A stretch of DNA of 64,000 bases from E44-bin89 sp034409565. GTDB taxonomy: Bacteria > Chloroflexota > Dehalococcoidia > Dehalococcoidales > RBG-16-60-22. Shown here in pieces: positions 16,592-25,032 of the stretch (its first letter is position 1; the number at the start of each line of letters is the position of its first letter). The notes under the pieces were generated by a model, which searched no databases, had not been told where the DNA came from, and worked only from the letters and a program-made list of their open reading frames with translations. The position numbers and the translations under genes are program-made. The DNA lies in contig DAOUMS010000001.1 of the NCBI GenBank assembly GCA_034409565.1, forward strand, positions 124,001 through 188,000, written 5' to 3'.

Positions 16592-17620
16592 ATGGGAGAT
16601 GGAACGGCAGAGAATCCTTTAAATAGCGCAGATGTATATATGCGCATAGCCGAGAATGACAGTAGAGCAGAGGGGTTAGACCTATCAGGTAACTATTTTG
16701 AACAAGGAATAAACCTTGCTGAGCTTGACCTTACAGGTGCTATACTCAACGGAGTTATACTCAATGGAGCTATATTAAAAGAGGCTGGTTTAGATAAGTG
16801 TCATCTTAAGGGAGTGCGCTTGATTGAGGCTCATCTTGAGGGAGCTTACTTGGAAGAGGCTAATCTTACCAATGCTAATCTATCTAGAGCGCATCTAGAG
16901 GACGCGCAATTAATTAGTACTAATCTTGAGAGAGCACGTTTATCTGGGGCTCACCTTGAGAGAGCTAATTTCTTTGGCGCTAATCTTATAGATGCAAATT
17001 TAAGTAACGCTTTTCTAGATAAAACAAGTTTTGCTGCTGCATATCTCCAAGGCGCTCAGTTGTCACATGCTAAATTCACTGATGATACTGACTTTAGCTC
17101 TACTCATTGGGGTGATTATAAACTAGGAGAAGAAAAAAGAGGAGATAATAAAGATAAAAAATACTTATTACATTGGGCAGCTCATGTATATAGGCGTTTA
17201 AAGATTTGGTATAGCAGAGCTGGTAGATACGATATCGCAGGTAAATTTTTCTACAGGGAACAAGAGAGCTATCGGAAGCTTATTCAATCTACCAAACAAA
17301 AACGGATTAACCAATTTTGGATGCTGGTTTGGTTATGGGTATTTAGATTAACCTGTGGATATGGTGAGAAACCTCAAAGAGTAGCCATATCAGCAGCAAT
17401 TGTTATATTTGGTTCAGCGTTATCATATTGGGGTGGTGGTATGGATGTGCTATACTCATTATACTTTAGCGCAGTCTCATTCACAGCGTTGGGTTATGGT
17501 AGTTGGGTCTATCCACCGTCAGCGCTTTGGATGCAAACTGTGGGAGCTATTGAATCCTTTTTCGGTATTTCTATTATGGCGTTATTTCTCGTAACTTTCG
17601 TTAGAAAGATGTCAAGATAG
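16592..17620 (+). CDS. Pentapeptide-repeat protein fused to a two-helix ion-channel domain
   Basis: 342 residues. About residues 35-165 are pentapeptide repeats (A[N/D/H]LxxA units such as LEEANLTNANLSRAHLEDAQL read in groups of five), forming a right-handed quadrilateral helix. After a charged linker come membrane helices (about 264-280 and 316-336) around a pore loop with TALGYGSW at about 298-305, close to the TVGYG filter of K+ channels but with a Leu in place of Val. The gene is clearly richer in A+T than its neighbours and splits ispG from proS, which suggests acquisition by transfer. Ion specificity and role are unknown. Confidence 0.85.
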   Translation: MGDGTAENPLNSADVYMRIAENDSRAEGLDLSGNYFEQGINLAELDLTGAILNGVILNGAILKEAGLDKCHLKGVRLIEAHLEGAYLEEANLTNANLSRAHLEDAQLISTNLERARLSGAHLERANFFGANLIDANLSNAFLDKTSFAAAYLQGAQLSHAKFTDDTDFSSTHWGDYKLGEEKRGDNKDKKYLLHWAAHVYRRLKIWYSRAGRYDIAGKFFYREQESYRKLIQSTKQKRINQFWMLVWLWVFRLTCGYGEKPQRVAISAAIVIFGSALSYWGGGMDVLYSLYFSAVSFTALGYGSWVYPPSALWMQTVGAIESFFGISIMALFLVTFVRKMSR

Positions 17621-17628
17621 GGGAGTTT

Positions 17629-17650
17629 AAGAGGGGCGAAGCCCCTCTTT
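17629..17650 (+). terminator. Hairpin terminator after the channel gene
   Basis: Arms AAGAGGGGC and GCCCCTCTT form a 9-bp stem with a GAA loop, followed by TTTCAT. The T run is short, so termination is likely but not certain. Confidence 0.6.
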
Positions 17651-17662
17651 CATAAAGAATTT

Positions 17663-17686
17663 CCCCTCTCCTTGATAGGAGAGGGG
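17663..17686. repeat. Perfect inverted repeat, REP-like
   Basis: CCCCTCTCC and GGAGAGGGG pair over 9 bp around a TTGATA loop, followed by ATACAGGGGTGAGG. The CCCCTCTCC/GGAGAGGGG form resembles short dispersed palindromic repeats of bacterial intergenic regions. A second copy is not seen in this window. Confidence 0.55.
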
Positions 17687-17731
17687 ATACAGGGGTGAGG
17701 TAGAAAACTAAATATACTGGAGTTTTAGATT

Positions 17732-19435
17732 ATGCGTCTATCTGAATTATTTGGCAGGACACAGCGGGAGGTACCGTCCGAGGCAGACACGGCCAGCCAC
17801 CAGTTACTATTGCGGGCGGGGATGATAATGCAGGTGGCGGCCGGGGTCTACTCCTACATGCCCCTGGGGTGGCGGGTGCTGAAAAAAATTGAGAACATCA
17901 TCCGGGAGGAGATGGACAACGCCGGCGGACAGGAACTGGCCATGCCCGTGCTCCAGCCCGTCGAGCTCTGGCAGCAGACGGGGAGGGATAAATCCTTCGG
18001 CAAGGGGCTTTTCACCCTGCTCGACCGCCGCGAGCGCACCCTGGTGCTGGGGCCGACCCACGAGGAGGTGCTCACTCACATGGTCAGCCACCACGTCCAG
18101 AGCTACCGAGATTTGCCAAAACTGCTCTACCAGATACAGACCAAGTTCCGTGATGAGCCGCGACCGCGCGGCGGGCTGATAAGGGTGCGCGAATTCATCA
18201 TGAAAGACCTCTACAGCTTTGACGTGGACGAGGCCGGGCTGGACGTTAGCTATCAGAAGATGGTGCAGGCCTACCGCAACATCTACGACCGATGCGACCT
18301 GCCGGCGTTGTTCGTCGAGGCGGACAGTGGGGCCATCGGCGGCAAGGACTCCCACGAGTTCATGCTCATTGCCGACAACGGCGAGGACGAGGTCATCGGC
18401 TGTGAAAAATGCGGGTACGCCGCCAACGCCGAGAAGGCAGTGAGCGTCAAGAGGCAGATAAAGCCGGAAAAGCCTATGCCGCTGGAAGAAGTGGCCACGC
18501 CCGGCATGAAGACCATCGAGGAGGTGTCGCACTTCCTCAGCGTGCCCAGAGACCACACCCTGAAGGCGGTCTTTTACGTTGCCGATGGGCAGGTGGTCTT
18601 CGCCATGATACGGGGCGACCTTGACGTCAACGAGGTGAAGCTGCAGCGGCTGCTGAAGTGCATTGACCTGCATATGGCCACTGAAGATGAGGTCAATAAG
18701 GCGGGCATCGCTGCCGGCTACGCCTCGCCGATGGGCCTGAAAAATATCAAAATTGTGGCTGACGACTCGGTAGCTGAGGGCATCAACTTCGTTGCCGGCG
18801 GCAACAAGCCGGACACGCATGTCAAGAACGTCAACTACCCCCGCGACTTCAAAGCAGACATCGTGGCCGATATCTGTCAGGTCAGGGACGGGGATATTTG
18901 CCCGAAATGCGGCGGCACCTTGAAGTCCATGCAGGGGATTGAAGTCGGGCATGTGTTCAAGCTGGGCACCTTCCTCAGCAACGCCCTTGGCGCCAGCTTT
19001 ATTGACGAAAAAGGCAACTCCCAGCCGATAATCATGGGCTGCTACGGCATCGGACTGGGCAGATTACTGGCGGCGGTCGTCGAGCACTACCACGACGACA
19101 AGGGCATTATCTGGCCGCTGTCCATCGCGCCCTATCATGTTTATCTCTGCCCGCTCTACCGCGAGGGCACCAATGTGGCGGAGGTCGCCGAAAAACTGTA
19201 CGAAGAACTGCAGTCGGCTAGCCTTGAGGTGCTCTTTGACGATAGAGAAGAATCACCCGGCGTGAAGTTCAACGATGCCGACCTCCTGGGGATACCGTTA
19301 AGGGTGACGGTCGGCCCGCGCACGTTGCAGAAGGATGAGGTTGAGGTGAAATGGCGTGGGGAAAAGGCGGCGGCGCTGGTGTCCGTTGCCGATGTCGCGT
19401 CCAGGGTGAAGGCGCTGGTACAGAGCCGAAAGTGA
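17732..19435 (+). CDS. proS: Prolyl-tRNA synthetase
   Basis: Class II synthetase charging tRNA-Pro. 567 residues of the bacterial ProS type: N-terminal catalytic half with GMIMQVAAGVYSYMPLGWRVLKKI, PTHEEVLT and the motif-2 region FRDEPRPRGGLIRVREFIMKDLYSF; a YbaK-like editing insertion (about 225-385, KTIEEVSHFLSVP to YPRDFKADIVADI); motif 3 in GCYGIGLGRLLAA; and a C-terminal anticodon-binding domain. GGAG lies 9 nt before the ATG. The following dehydratase-like gene starts 11 bp after its stop. Confidence 0.97.
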   Translation: MRLSELFGRTQREVPSEADTASHQLLLRAGMIMQVAAGVYSYMPLGWRVLKKIENIIREEMDNAGGQELAMPVLQPVELWQQTGRDKSFGKGLFTLLDRRERTLVLGPTHEEVLTHMVSHHVQSYRDLPKLLYQIQTKFRDEPRPRGGLIRVREFIMKDLYSFDVDEAGLDVSYQKMVQAYRNIYDRCDLPALFVEADSGAIGGKDSHEFMLIADNGEDEVIGCEKCGYAANAEKAVSVKRQIKPEKPMPLEEVATPGMKTIEEVSHFLSVPRDHTLKAVFYVADGQVVFAMIRGDLDVNEVKLQRLLKCIDLHMATEDEVNKAGIAAGYASPMGLKNIKIVADDSVAEGINFVAGGNKPDTHVKNVNYPRDFKADIVADICQVRDGDICPKCGGTLKSMQGIEVGHVFKLGTFLSNALGASFIDEKGNSQPIIMGCYGIGLGRLLAAVVEHYHDDKGIIWPLSIAPYHVYLCPLYREGTNVAEVAEKLYEELQSASLEVLFDDREESPGVKFNDADLLGIPLRVTVGPRTLQKDEVEVKWRGEKAAALVSVADVASRVKALVQSRK

Positions 19436-19446
19436 GGTAGTACAAA

Positions 19447-20928
19447 ATGGCGCTGATGACGCCGGAGCAGTTCGAAGAGAGCCTGAAAAAGCTGAAGCCG
19501 CGCGTTTTCATGAACGGGAAAAGGGTGGCTAATATTCTGGAGAACCGTAACACCCGCACCGTGGTGGAGGCAAATAAAGCCAGCTACGCCTGGGTGCTAG
19601 ACCCCAGGTATAAAGATATCATGACCTGCCATTCGCCTCTCATTGGCGAGACGGTCAATCGCTATACCCACGTGAGCGCCAGTGTTGACGACCTTATCAA
19701 AAAGGCCGAGGCGGGGACCTTCACCGCCGAGATGCTGGGGACGTGCATCTACCGCTGCGTGGGCTATGATGCTTTCCATGCCTTGGCCAGCACCACCTGG
19801 GAGATGGACCGCGACCTCGCCACCGAATACCGCCCCAGGTTTCTGGAATTTCTAAAGACGGTGCAGCGCCAGGACTTATCCGTGGCCGGTGCCCTCACCG
19901 AGCCGAGGGGTTCACGCAACAAGAAGACACGGGAGTGGCCTGACCCTTATCTTTCTTTAAAAATGGTGGACAAGAATAAGGACGGCATCGTGGTGCGGGG
20001 GGCAAAAATCAATATCAGCGGCGCCTACGCCAGCCACGAGCTGGTAGTGCTGCCCCAGGGCGCCCACGTCGAGGGCGAAGAAGACTATGCCATTGCCTTT
20101 GCCACTCCCACCGACGCCAAAGGCATTACTTATGTCTGCCAGTACACGCCGTACTCGGCGGAAAGGGAGCAGGCGGACGACCTTGAGGAACTGGGCAATC
20201 CCCTTTACGGCCAGCGCGAGACCTCATTGGTCGTCTTTGATAATGTATTTGTGCCTTGGGAACGCGTTTTCCACTGCGGTGAATATAACTATTCCGGCAA
20301 GCTGGTGGCCCGCTTTGCCCGGACGCACCGCATGACCTGCGGCGGGACGTGCAAGGTGGGCTTTATGAACCAGATTATCGGCGCATCAAGGCTGATTCAG
20401 GAATACAAGGGCCTGGAAAAAGCGCCCCACATCAATGAGCAGCTGGCGGAGATGGTGGTGCTGCGGGAGACTAGTCGCGCCTGCGGTCTGGAGGCGGCCC
20501 GCCGCGGCTCTGAGCAGCCGCCCGGGTCTGGAGTGTTCCTGCCCGATGAGCTAATGGGCAACGTGGCTAAGCTCAATGTCTGCAACGCCTTCTGGCGGAT
20601 GATGGCGCTCGCTGGCGATATCGGCGGCGGGCTGATTGTTACCATGCCGTCGCTGAAAGAACTCAAAAACCCCGAGGTCAGGGACTACGTGGAGGAGTTT
20701 TACCGTTTTGGCTCCGATGAGCCGGCGGAAAACATCATGAAAGTGACCAAGCTGCTCCAGAACTGGACGGCGGGGCTACACGGAGTGGGCACCTGGCACG
20801 GCGCCGGGCCGGTACAGACGCAGAAAATCATGCTGCAGCGGGTCATTAACTACGACCGTGAGAAAGAGCTGGTCAGGAACACGCTAAAGCTCAGGGAAAA
20901 GGATAAAAAGTCAAAAGCCGAAGGCTAG
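19447..20928 (+). CDS. 4-hydroxybutyryl-CoA dehydratase/vinylacetyl-CoA isomerase-like flavoprotein
   Basis: 493 residues of the 4-hydroxyphenylacetate 3-hydroxylase/4-hydroxybutyryl-CoA dehydratase family (acyl-CoA dehydrogenase fold, FAD). The dehydratase, unlike the hydroxylase, binds a 4Fe-4S cluster through three Cys and one His; here C100 and C104 (GTCIYRCVGYD) have the expected CxxxC spacing, and H294 with C298 or C302 (THRMTCGGTCKVGF) can supply the rest. The enzyme converts 4-hydroxybutyryl-CoA to crotonyl-CoA in aminobutyrate fermentation and some CO2-fixation cycles. GAGGT precedes the ATG. The stop shares its CTAG with the pheT stop on the other strand. A related dehydratase with a different acyl-CoA substrate is possible. 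Confidence 0.82.
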   Translation: MALMTPEQFEESLKKLKPRVFMNGKRVANILENRNTRTVVEANKASYAWVLDPRYKDIMTCHSPLIGETVNRYTHVSASVDDLIKKAEAGTFTAEMLGTCIYRCVGYDAFHALASTTWEMDRDLATEYRPRFLEFLKTVQRQDLSVAGALTEPRGSRNKKTREWPDPYLSLKMVDKNKDGIVVRGAKINISGAYASHELVVLPQGAHVEGEEDYAIAFATPTDAKGITYVCQYTPYSAEREQADDLEELGNPLYGQRETSLVVFDNVFVPWERVFHCGEYNYSGKLVARFARTHRMTCGGTCKVGFMNQIIGASRLIQEYKGLEKAPHINEQLAEMVVLRETSRACGLEAARRGSEQPPGSGVFLPDELMGNVAKLNVCNAFWRMMALAGDIGGGLIVTMPSLKELKNPEVRDYVEEFYRFGSDEPAENIMKVTKLLQNWTAGLHGVGTWHGAGPVQTQKIMLQRVINYDREKELVRNTLKLREKDKKSKAEG

Positions 20929-23330
20929 CCGCGCAGGGTGGCGCCAAGCTGCTGGTTCAGCTTCTTCAAGATTTGCTCCTGTACCCGGTTCGCTTCTTCA
21001 TCCGTCAGGGTGTGGGTGGGTGACTGGTAAGCGATGCGGTAGGCGAGCGACTTCTTTCCCGCCGACACCTGCTTCCCGGAGTAGACGTCAAATATAGCCA
21101 CCTCTTTCACCAGCGAGAAACTTTTAATGATATCGACCACCTGCTGGTGGCTGACGCCGACGTCAGCAATCAGAGCAATATCCCTCACCGTGGCCGGGAA
21201 GCGGGGTATGGGCTGGAACCGGCGGTGTCCGGTGGCAGAAGGTAGCAGTTTCGTGACGTTTAGCTCGAAGAGGTAGACCGCTTCGGCAAGGTCGAAGGCT
21301 TCGGTTACCTTGGGGTGGAGCTCCCCGATGATGCCAATCTCTTTATCGTCAATGGCGATGGCGGCCTGATGTGTCGGGTGGAAGCTTTCATCGTTGCCCG
21401 GCTTGAAGCTGGCGGAAACGCCCAGCCTGCGGAACAGCCCTTCCAGTACCGCCTTGGCATCGAAGAAGCCCAGCGCCCCGCCATCACCGAGCCAGGATAT
21501 ATCGTTTCTGGACCCGCAGAGCAGCCCGCAGAGCGCCTCAGGCTCATCGGGCAGTTCTTTCTCCCTCGGCAGGTAGATTTTGCCCAGCTCAAACAGTCGG
21601 ATACCGCTTTCTTCATGTCTCCGGTTTGAGGCCAGAATCGCCAGCAGGTTGGCCCGCAGAGTGGGGCGCAGGTACTCCTGCTCCGCGGTCATGGGGTTGG
21701 CCAGGCGGCTTGGCATCGGCGCCACTTTTCCGGTCTGCGGCCTGAATTTGCGCAGCATTTCCAGGCTGGTCAGGGAGTAGGTTATCGCTTCCTGAAAGCC
21801 GTAGCCAGCAAGGGTGTCCCGTATCTTTCGCTCCAGGTCGAGCATGGGTGCGGGACGATGTGGCGGTATTGACTGGCTCAGTATGGTCGTTGGGATTTTA
21901 TCATAACCGATAATACGGGCGACCTCTTCAATAAGGTCAACCTCCCGCGCGATGTCGCTGCGCCAGTAGGGGGCAGTGGCTTTTATCTCTGTCTTGGCGG
22001 CCCCGGGCTGGCACTCAAAACCCAGCGCCGTCAGCGTATTGCTTATCTGGTCGCGGGTGAATGCCACGCCGAGAATTTGCTTGGTTCGCTCCGTGGAAAT
22101 CACGATTGGTTCCGGTTCCCGTTTTCCGGGATAGGCATCCGCCACACCCCTGGTGGCCTGGCCGCCGCCCAGTTGCATTATCAACTGCGTGGCCCGTCTC
22201 AGCGCCGGCACGGTCAGTTCGGGGCGGATGCCCCGCTCAAAGCGCATGCAGGCCTCGCTGGGCAGGGAAAGGTGCCGGCCCGTGTAGTGGATGCTGGCCG
22301 GGTTGAAGTTGGCCGCCTCCAGCAGTATTGAGGTCGTGCCCTCGGTGACCTCACTGTTGGCGCCACCCATCACCCCGGCGACGGCCACCGCGCGCTCGGC
22401 GTCGGCGATGACCAGCATGTTGCTGGAGAGCTTGCGCTCGACGCCGTCCAGGCTGACCAGCATTTCACCCTCGGTAGCCCGGCGGACGATTATCTTCTTT
22501 TGTCTGATTAATTCGTAGTCAAATGAGTGCAGGGGCTGTCCCAGCTCGAGCATGACGTAGTTGGTGACATCAACCACGTTGTTTATCGGGCGCATGCCGC
22601 AGGCGAGGAGTCGCTGCTGCAGCCACGGTGGGGAGTCACCGATTTTGACGCCGGTGATGAGGCTGGCACAGTACCTGGGACAGAGGTCAGCGTCAATGAT
22701 TTCCACGGTGATGTGCTGGTCAATTGGTGCCCCCGCTTCTTCATAGCTCAGGTCTGGCTCATGGAATTTCTGCCCGGTCAACGCTGATATTTCATGGGCG
22801 ATGCCGCTCACGCATAGGCAGTCGGGCCGGTTGGGCGTGACATCCAGGTCAAAAATGACGTCTCCCATATAATTGGCCAGGGGTGCCCCCACCGGCGCAT
22901 CGGCAGGCAGCACCAGTATTTCAGTATGGTTGTCCGAGATGCCGAGCTCCTTTTCTGAGCAGACCATGCCGCTCGACTCGATGCCGCGGATTTTGGCCGG
23001 TTTCAGCACGGCCGGCTGCCTGGTGTGCCCGTCGATGAGCTTGGCGCCAACGCGGGCAAAGGCCACCTTGTCGCCGATATTCAGGTTCGGGGCACCGCAG
23101 ACCACAGTCGGCTGCTCGGAGCCGATGTCAACCGTGGGCAGGCGGAGGCGGTCGGCATTGGGGTGGGGGTTGACCGCTTTAATCTGGCCGACCACGATAT
23201 TGTCCCACTTGCCACCGATGACCTGAACCCCTTTGGCCTCAGTCCCGGCCATGGTCAGCCGGTTCGCCACCTCTTCCGGCGGCAGACTGATGTCAACGAA
23301 TTCCCGGAGCCAATTAAGCGTAACTTTCAT
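20925..23330 (-). CDS. pheT: Phenylalanyl-tRNA synthetase beta subunit
   Basis: 801 residues, the full bacterial length. Order: N-terminal region MKVTLNWLREFVDISLPPEEVANRLTMAGTE; a tRNA-binding OB fold (about 40-150, VVGQIKAVNPHPNADRLRL); the B3/B4 editing region (LYFERGIRPEL-type segment at CMRFERGIRPELTVPAL); the B5 domain with ATAPYWRSDIAREVDLIEEVARIIGYDKIP; a catalytic-like core; and a C-terminal FDX-ACB anticodon-binding domain (RFQPIPRFPATVRDIALIAD). It acts as an (alpha-beta)2 tetramer with PheS, encoded 9 bp upstream. Last gene of the thrS-infC-rpmI-rplT-pheS-pheT run. Confidence 0.97.
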   Translation of the reverse strand: MKVTLNWLREFVDISLPPEEVANRLTMAGTEAKGVQVIGGKWDNIVVGQIKAVNPHPNADRLRLPTVDIGSEQPTVVCGAPNLNIGDKVAFARVGAKLIDGHTRQPAVLKPAKIRGIESSGMVCSEKELGISDNHTEILVLPADAPVGAPLANYMGDVIFDLDVTPNRPDCLCVSGIAHEISALTGQKFHEPDLSYEEAGAPIDQHITVEIIDADLCPRYCASLITGVKIGDSPPWLQQRLLACGMRPINNVVDVTNYVMLELGQPLHSFDYELIRQKKIIVRRATEGEMLVSLDGVERKLSSNMLVIADAERAVAVAGVMGGANSEVTEGTTSILLEAANFNPASIHYTGRHLSLPSEACMRFERGIRPELTVPALRRATQLIMQLGGGQATRGVADAYPGKREPEPIVISTERTKQILGVAFTRDQISNTLTALGFECQPGAAKTEIKATAPYWRSDIAREVDLIEEVARIIGYDKIPTTILSQSIPPHRPAPMLDLERKIRDTLAGYGFQEAITYSLTSLEMLRKFRPQTGKVAPMPSRLANPMTAEQEYLRPTLRANLLAILASNRRHEESGIRLFELGKIYLPREKELPDEPEALCGLLCGSRNDISWLGDGGALGFFDAKAVLEGLFRRLGVSASFKPGNDESFHPTHQAAIAIDDKEIGIIGELHPKVTEAFDLAEAVYLFELNVTKLLPSATGHRRFQPIPRFPATVRDIALIADVGVSHQQVVDIIKSFSLVKEVAIFDVYSGKQVSAGKKSLAYRIAYQSPTHTLTDEEANRVQEQILKKLNQQLGATLRG

Positions 23331-23339
23331 CTTGGCATA

Positions 23340-24380
23340 CTAAAATTGTCTCAAGAATCTGAGGTCGTTACCGTAGAAAAGCCGGATATCATCAATGCCG
23401 TAGCGCAGCATGGGCAGTCGCTCAATGCCGATGCCGAAGGCAAAGCTGGTGTACTCATCAGGGTCAATGCCGCCCCGCCTCAGCACCTCGGGATGGGTCA
23501 TGCCGGCCCCGAGTATCTCTATCCAGCCGCTGTACCCGCAAAGTCGGCACCCTTTGCCGTTGCAGGCCAGGCACTCAATGGCCATCTCCACGCCGGGCTC
23601 AACAAAGGGAAAGAAATCGCAGCGGAAGCGTACCTTTCTCTCCTCGCCGAAAAAGCGGCGGGCGAACTCGTAGAGCGTCCCCTTCAGGTCGGCCATGGTG
23701 ATGCCCCTGTCCACGGCCAGGCCGTCAATCTGGCAGAACATGGGGATGTGGGTGGCGTCCGTGGCTTCGTAGCGGTAGACCTTGCCCGGCTCTATTACCC
23801 TTATCGGCGGCTCCATTTTCTCGATGACGCGTGCCGTTACCGCGGTGGTATGGGTGCGGAGGAGCATATTGTAATCGCCGCTCTCTGACCTGGGTTCTAC
23901 CCAGCAGGTGGACATGGTATCGCGGGAGGGGTGTTCGGCAGGGATATTCAGGGCCTCGAAGTTATAATAGTCCCACTCAACGTCTGGCCCTTCAAATATC
24001 TGAAAGCCCATGGAGGCAAAGATATCGAAGATTTCATTGAGGGTCTGGGTTATCGGGTGCAGGCGACCGGTGGGCAGGGGGCGACCGGGCAGGGTAATAT
24101 CCATGATTTCCTGCTGTGTCCCGGCGACTAGTCGTGCCTCTCGTAGTGCCTGTTCTTTCTCCTGCCGACCGTTTTCCAGGTCGGCCTTGACCTGATTGGC
24201 CCGGGCACCGACTGACTTTCTCTCGGCAACCGGCAGTGTGGCCAGGCTGCGCAAAGTTGAGGTCAGGAAACTTTTTTTACCAAGGTAACGGACCCGCCAT
24301 GATTCCAGCTCTTTTACGTCCTGTAGTTTATCCAGCTCCTGGAGCGCCTTTGTTTTCAGTTCATCAAGCTGCTGTATCAT
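23340..24380 (-). CDS. pheS: Phenylalanyl-tRNA synthetase alpha subunit
   Basis: Catalytic subunit of PheRS. 346 residues: an N-terminal coiled coil (about 1-90) that contacts tRNA, then the class II core with HPITQTLNEIFDIFASMGF, RDTMSTCWVE, LLRTHTTAVTARVIE, PGKVYRYEATDATHIPMFCQIDGL, a small CLACNGKGCRLCGYSGW insertion with two CxxC-type pairs, and GIGIERLPMLRYGIDDIR as motif 3. The Cys pairs suggest a structural zinc that is present in a subset of PheS proteins. Confidence 0.97.
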   Translation of the reverse strand: MIQQLDELKTKALQELDKLQDVKELESWRVRYLGKKSFLTSTLRSLATLPVAERKSVGARANQVKADLENGRQEKEQALREARLVAGTQQEIMDITLPGRPLPTGRLHPITQTLNEIFDIFASMGFQIFEGPDVEWDYYNFEALNIPAEHPSRDTMSTCWVEPRSESGDYNMLLRTHTTAVTARVIEKMEPPIRVIEPGKVYRYEATDATHIPMFCQIDGLAVDRGITMADLKGTLYEFARRFFGEERKVRFRCDFFPFVEPGVEMAIECLACNGKGCRLCGYSGWIEILGAGMTHPEVLRRGGIDPDEYTSFAFGIGIERLPMLRYGIDDIRLFYGNDLRFLRQF

Positions 24381-24452
24381 TTTCCCGCTGCGGTCTTTCT
24401 CTTGGTATGGAACAGGGAATGAAGAAGTGGTGGCCGGTGCCGTGGTTCCGTT

Positions 24453-24812
24453 TTAAACCTGGGCCTTCTCTCTGACGGTGTTGACCAGATTCTGGAAGGC
24501 CTCTGGCTCTCTTACCGCCATTTCGGCCAGCATCTTCCGGTTTATGCCGATGCCGGACCTCTTCAACAGGTTCATGAATTGACCGTACTTCAGGCCCTGA
24601 GCACGGCTGGCGGCGTTGAGCCGCAGAATCCACAGCCTTCTCATATCGCCTTTCCGCTCGCGGCGGTGCTGGTAGGCATAGCTCAGGGAGTGCAGCATCG
24701 CCTCATGAGCACGGCGATAGAGAGTGTGCCGGGAAGCCCGCTGCCCTTTGGTCATGGCAAGTACCTTTTTGTGCCGGCGGTGGGTGGTGACCCCTCTTTT
24801 AACTCGTGGCAA
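24453..24812 (-). CDS. rplT: 50S ribosomal protein L20
   Basis: 119 basic residues starting MPRVKRGVTTHRRHKKVLAMTKG, the L20 N-terminal tail, followed by the family motifs LWILRLNAASRAQGLKYGQFMNLLKRSGIGINRKMLAEMA. L20 binds 23S rRNA early in 50S assembly and in some bacteria represses its own operon; no leader pseudoknot is evident here. It is 16 bp after rpmI. Confidence 0.98.
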   Translation of the reverse strand: MPRVKRGVTTHRRHKKVLAMTKGQRASRHTLYRRAHEAMLHSLSYAYQHRRERKGDMRRLWILRLNAASRAQGLKYGQFMNLLKRSGIGINRKMLAEMAVREPEAFQNLVNTVREKAQV

Positions 24813-24828
24813 GTGACGACCCTCCTAT

Positions 24829-25032
24829 CTAGCCAACCCCGTGGGGGATAAGTCTTTTGATTCTGGTTCGGTCAACGGCATGCAACTCAACTTTGCTATC
24901 AAAAAGTCGCTTCACCCGCTTGGCCTTGCGCCGGCGTAGGTGGCTTTTCGGGCCTCTGGTGCGCATAATTTTACCACTGCTGGTAATTGAGAAGCGACTT
25001 TTAGCGCCTTTATGGGTTTTCAGCTTTGGCAT
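24829..25032 (-). CDS. rpmI: 50S ribosomal protein L35
   Basis: 67 residues beginning MPKLKTHKGAKSRFSITSSGKIMR, with the usual KSHLRRRKAKRVKRL stretch of L35. Its ATG at 25032 lies inside the last codons of infC (23-nt overlap in another frame), so its translation is probably coupled to that of IF-3. Confidence 0.97.
   Translation of the reverse strand: MPKLKTHKGAKSRFSITSSGKIMRTRGPKSHLRRRKAKRVKRLFDSKVELHAVDRTRIKRLIPHGVG

Noticed and set aside
17807..18952. A 381-codon minus-strand frame
   Set aside because: It lies wholly inside proS, whose motifs are complete; it is an antisense shadow caused by GC-rich codon use.
23025..23888. A 287-codon plus-strand frame
   Set aside because: Antisense across the pheT/pheS junction; no motifs and no RBS.
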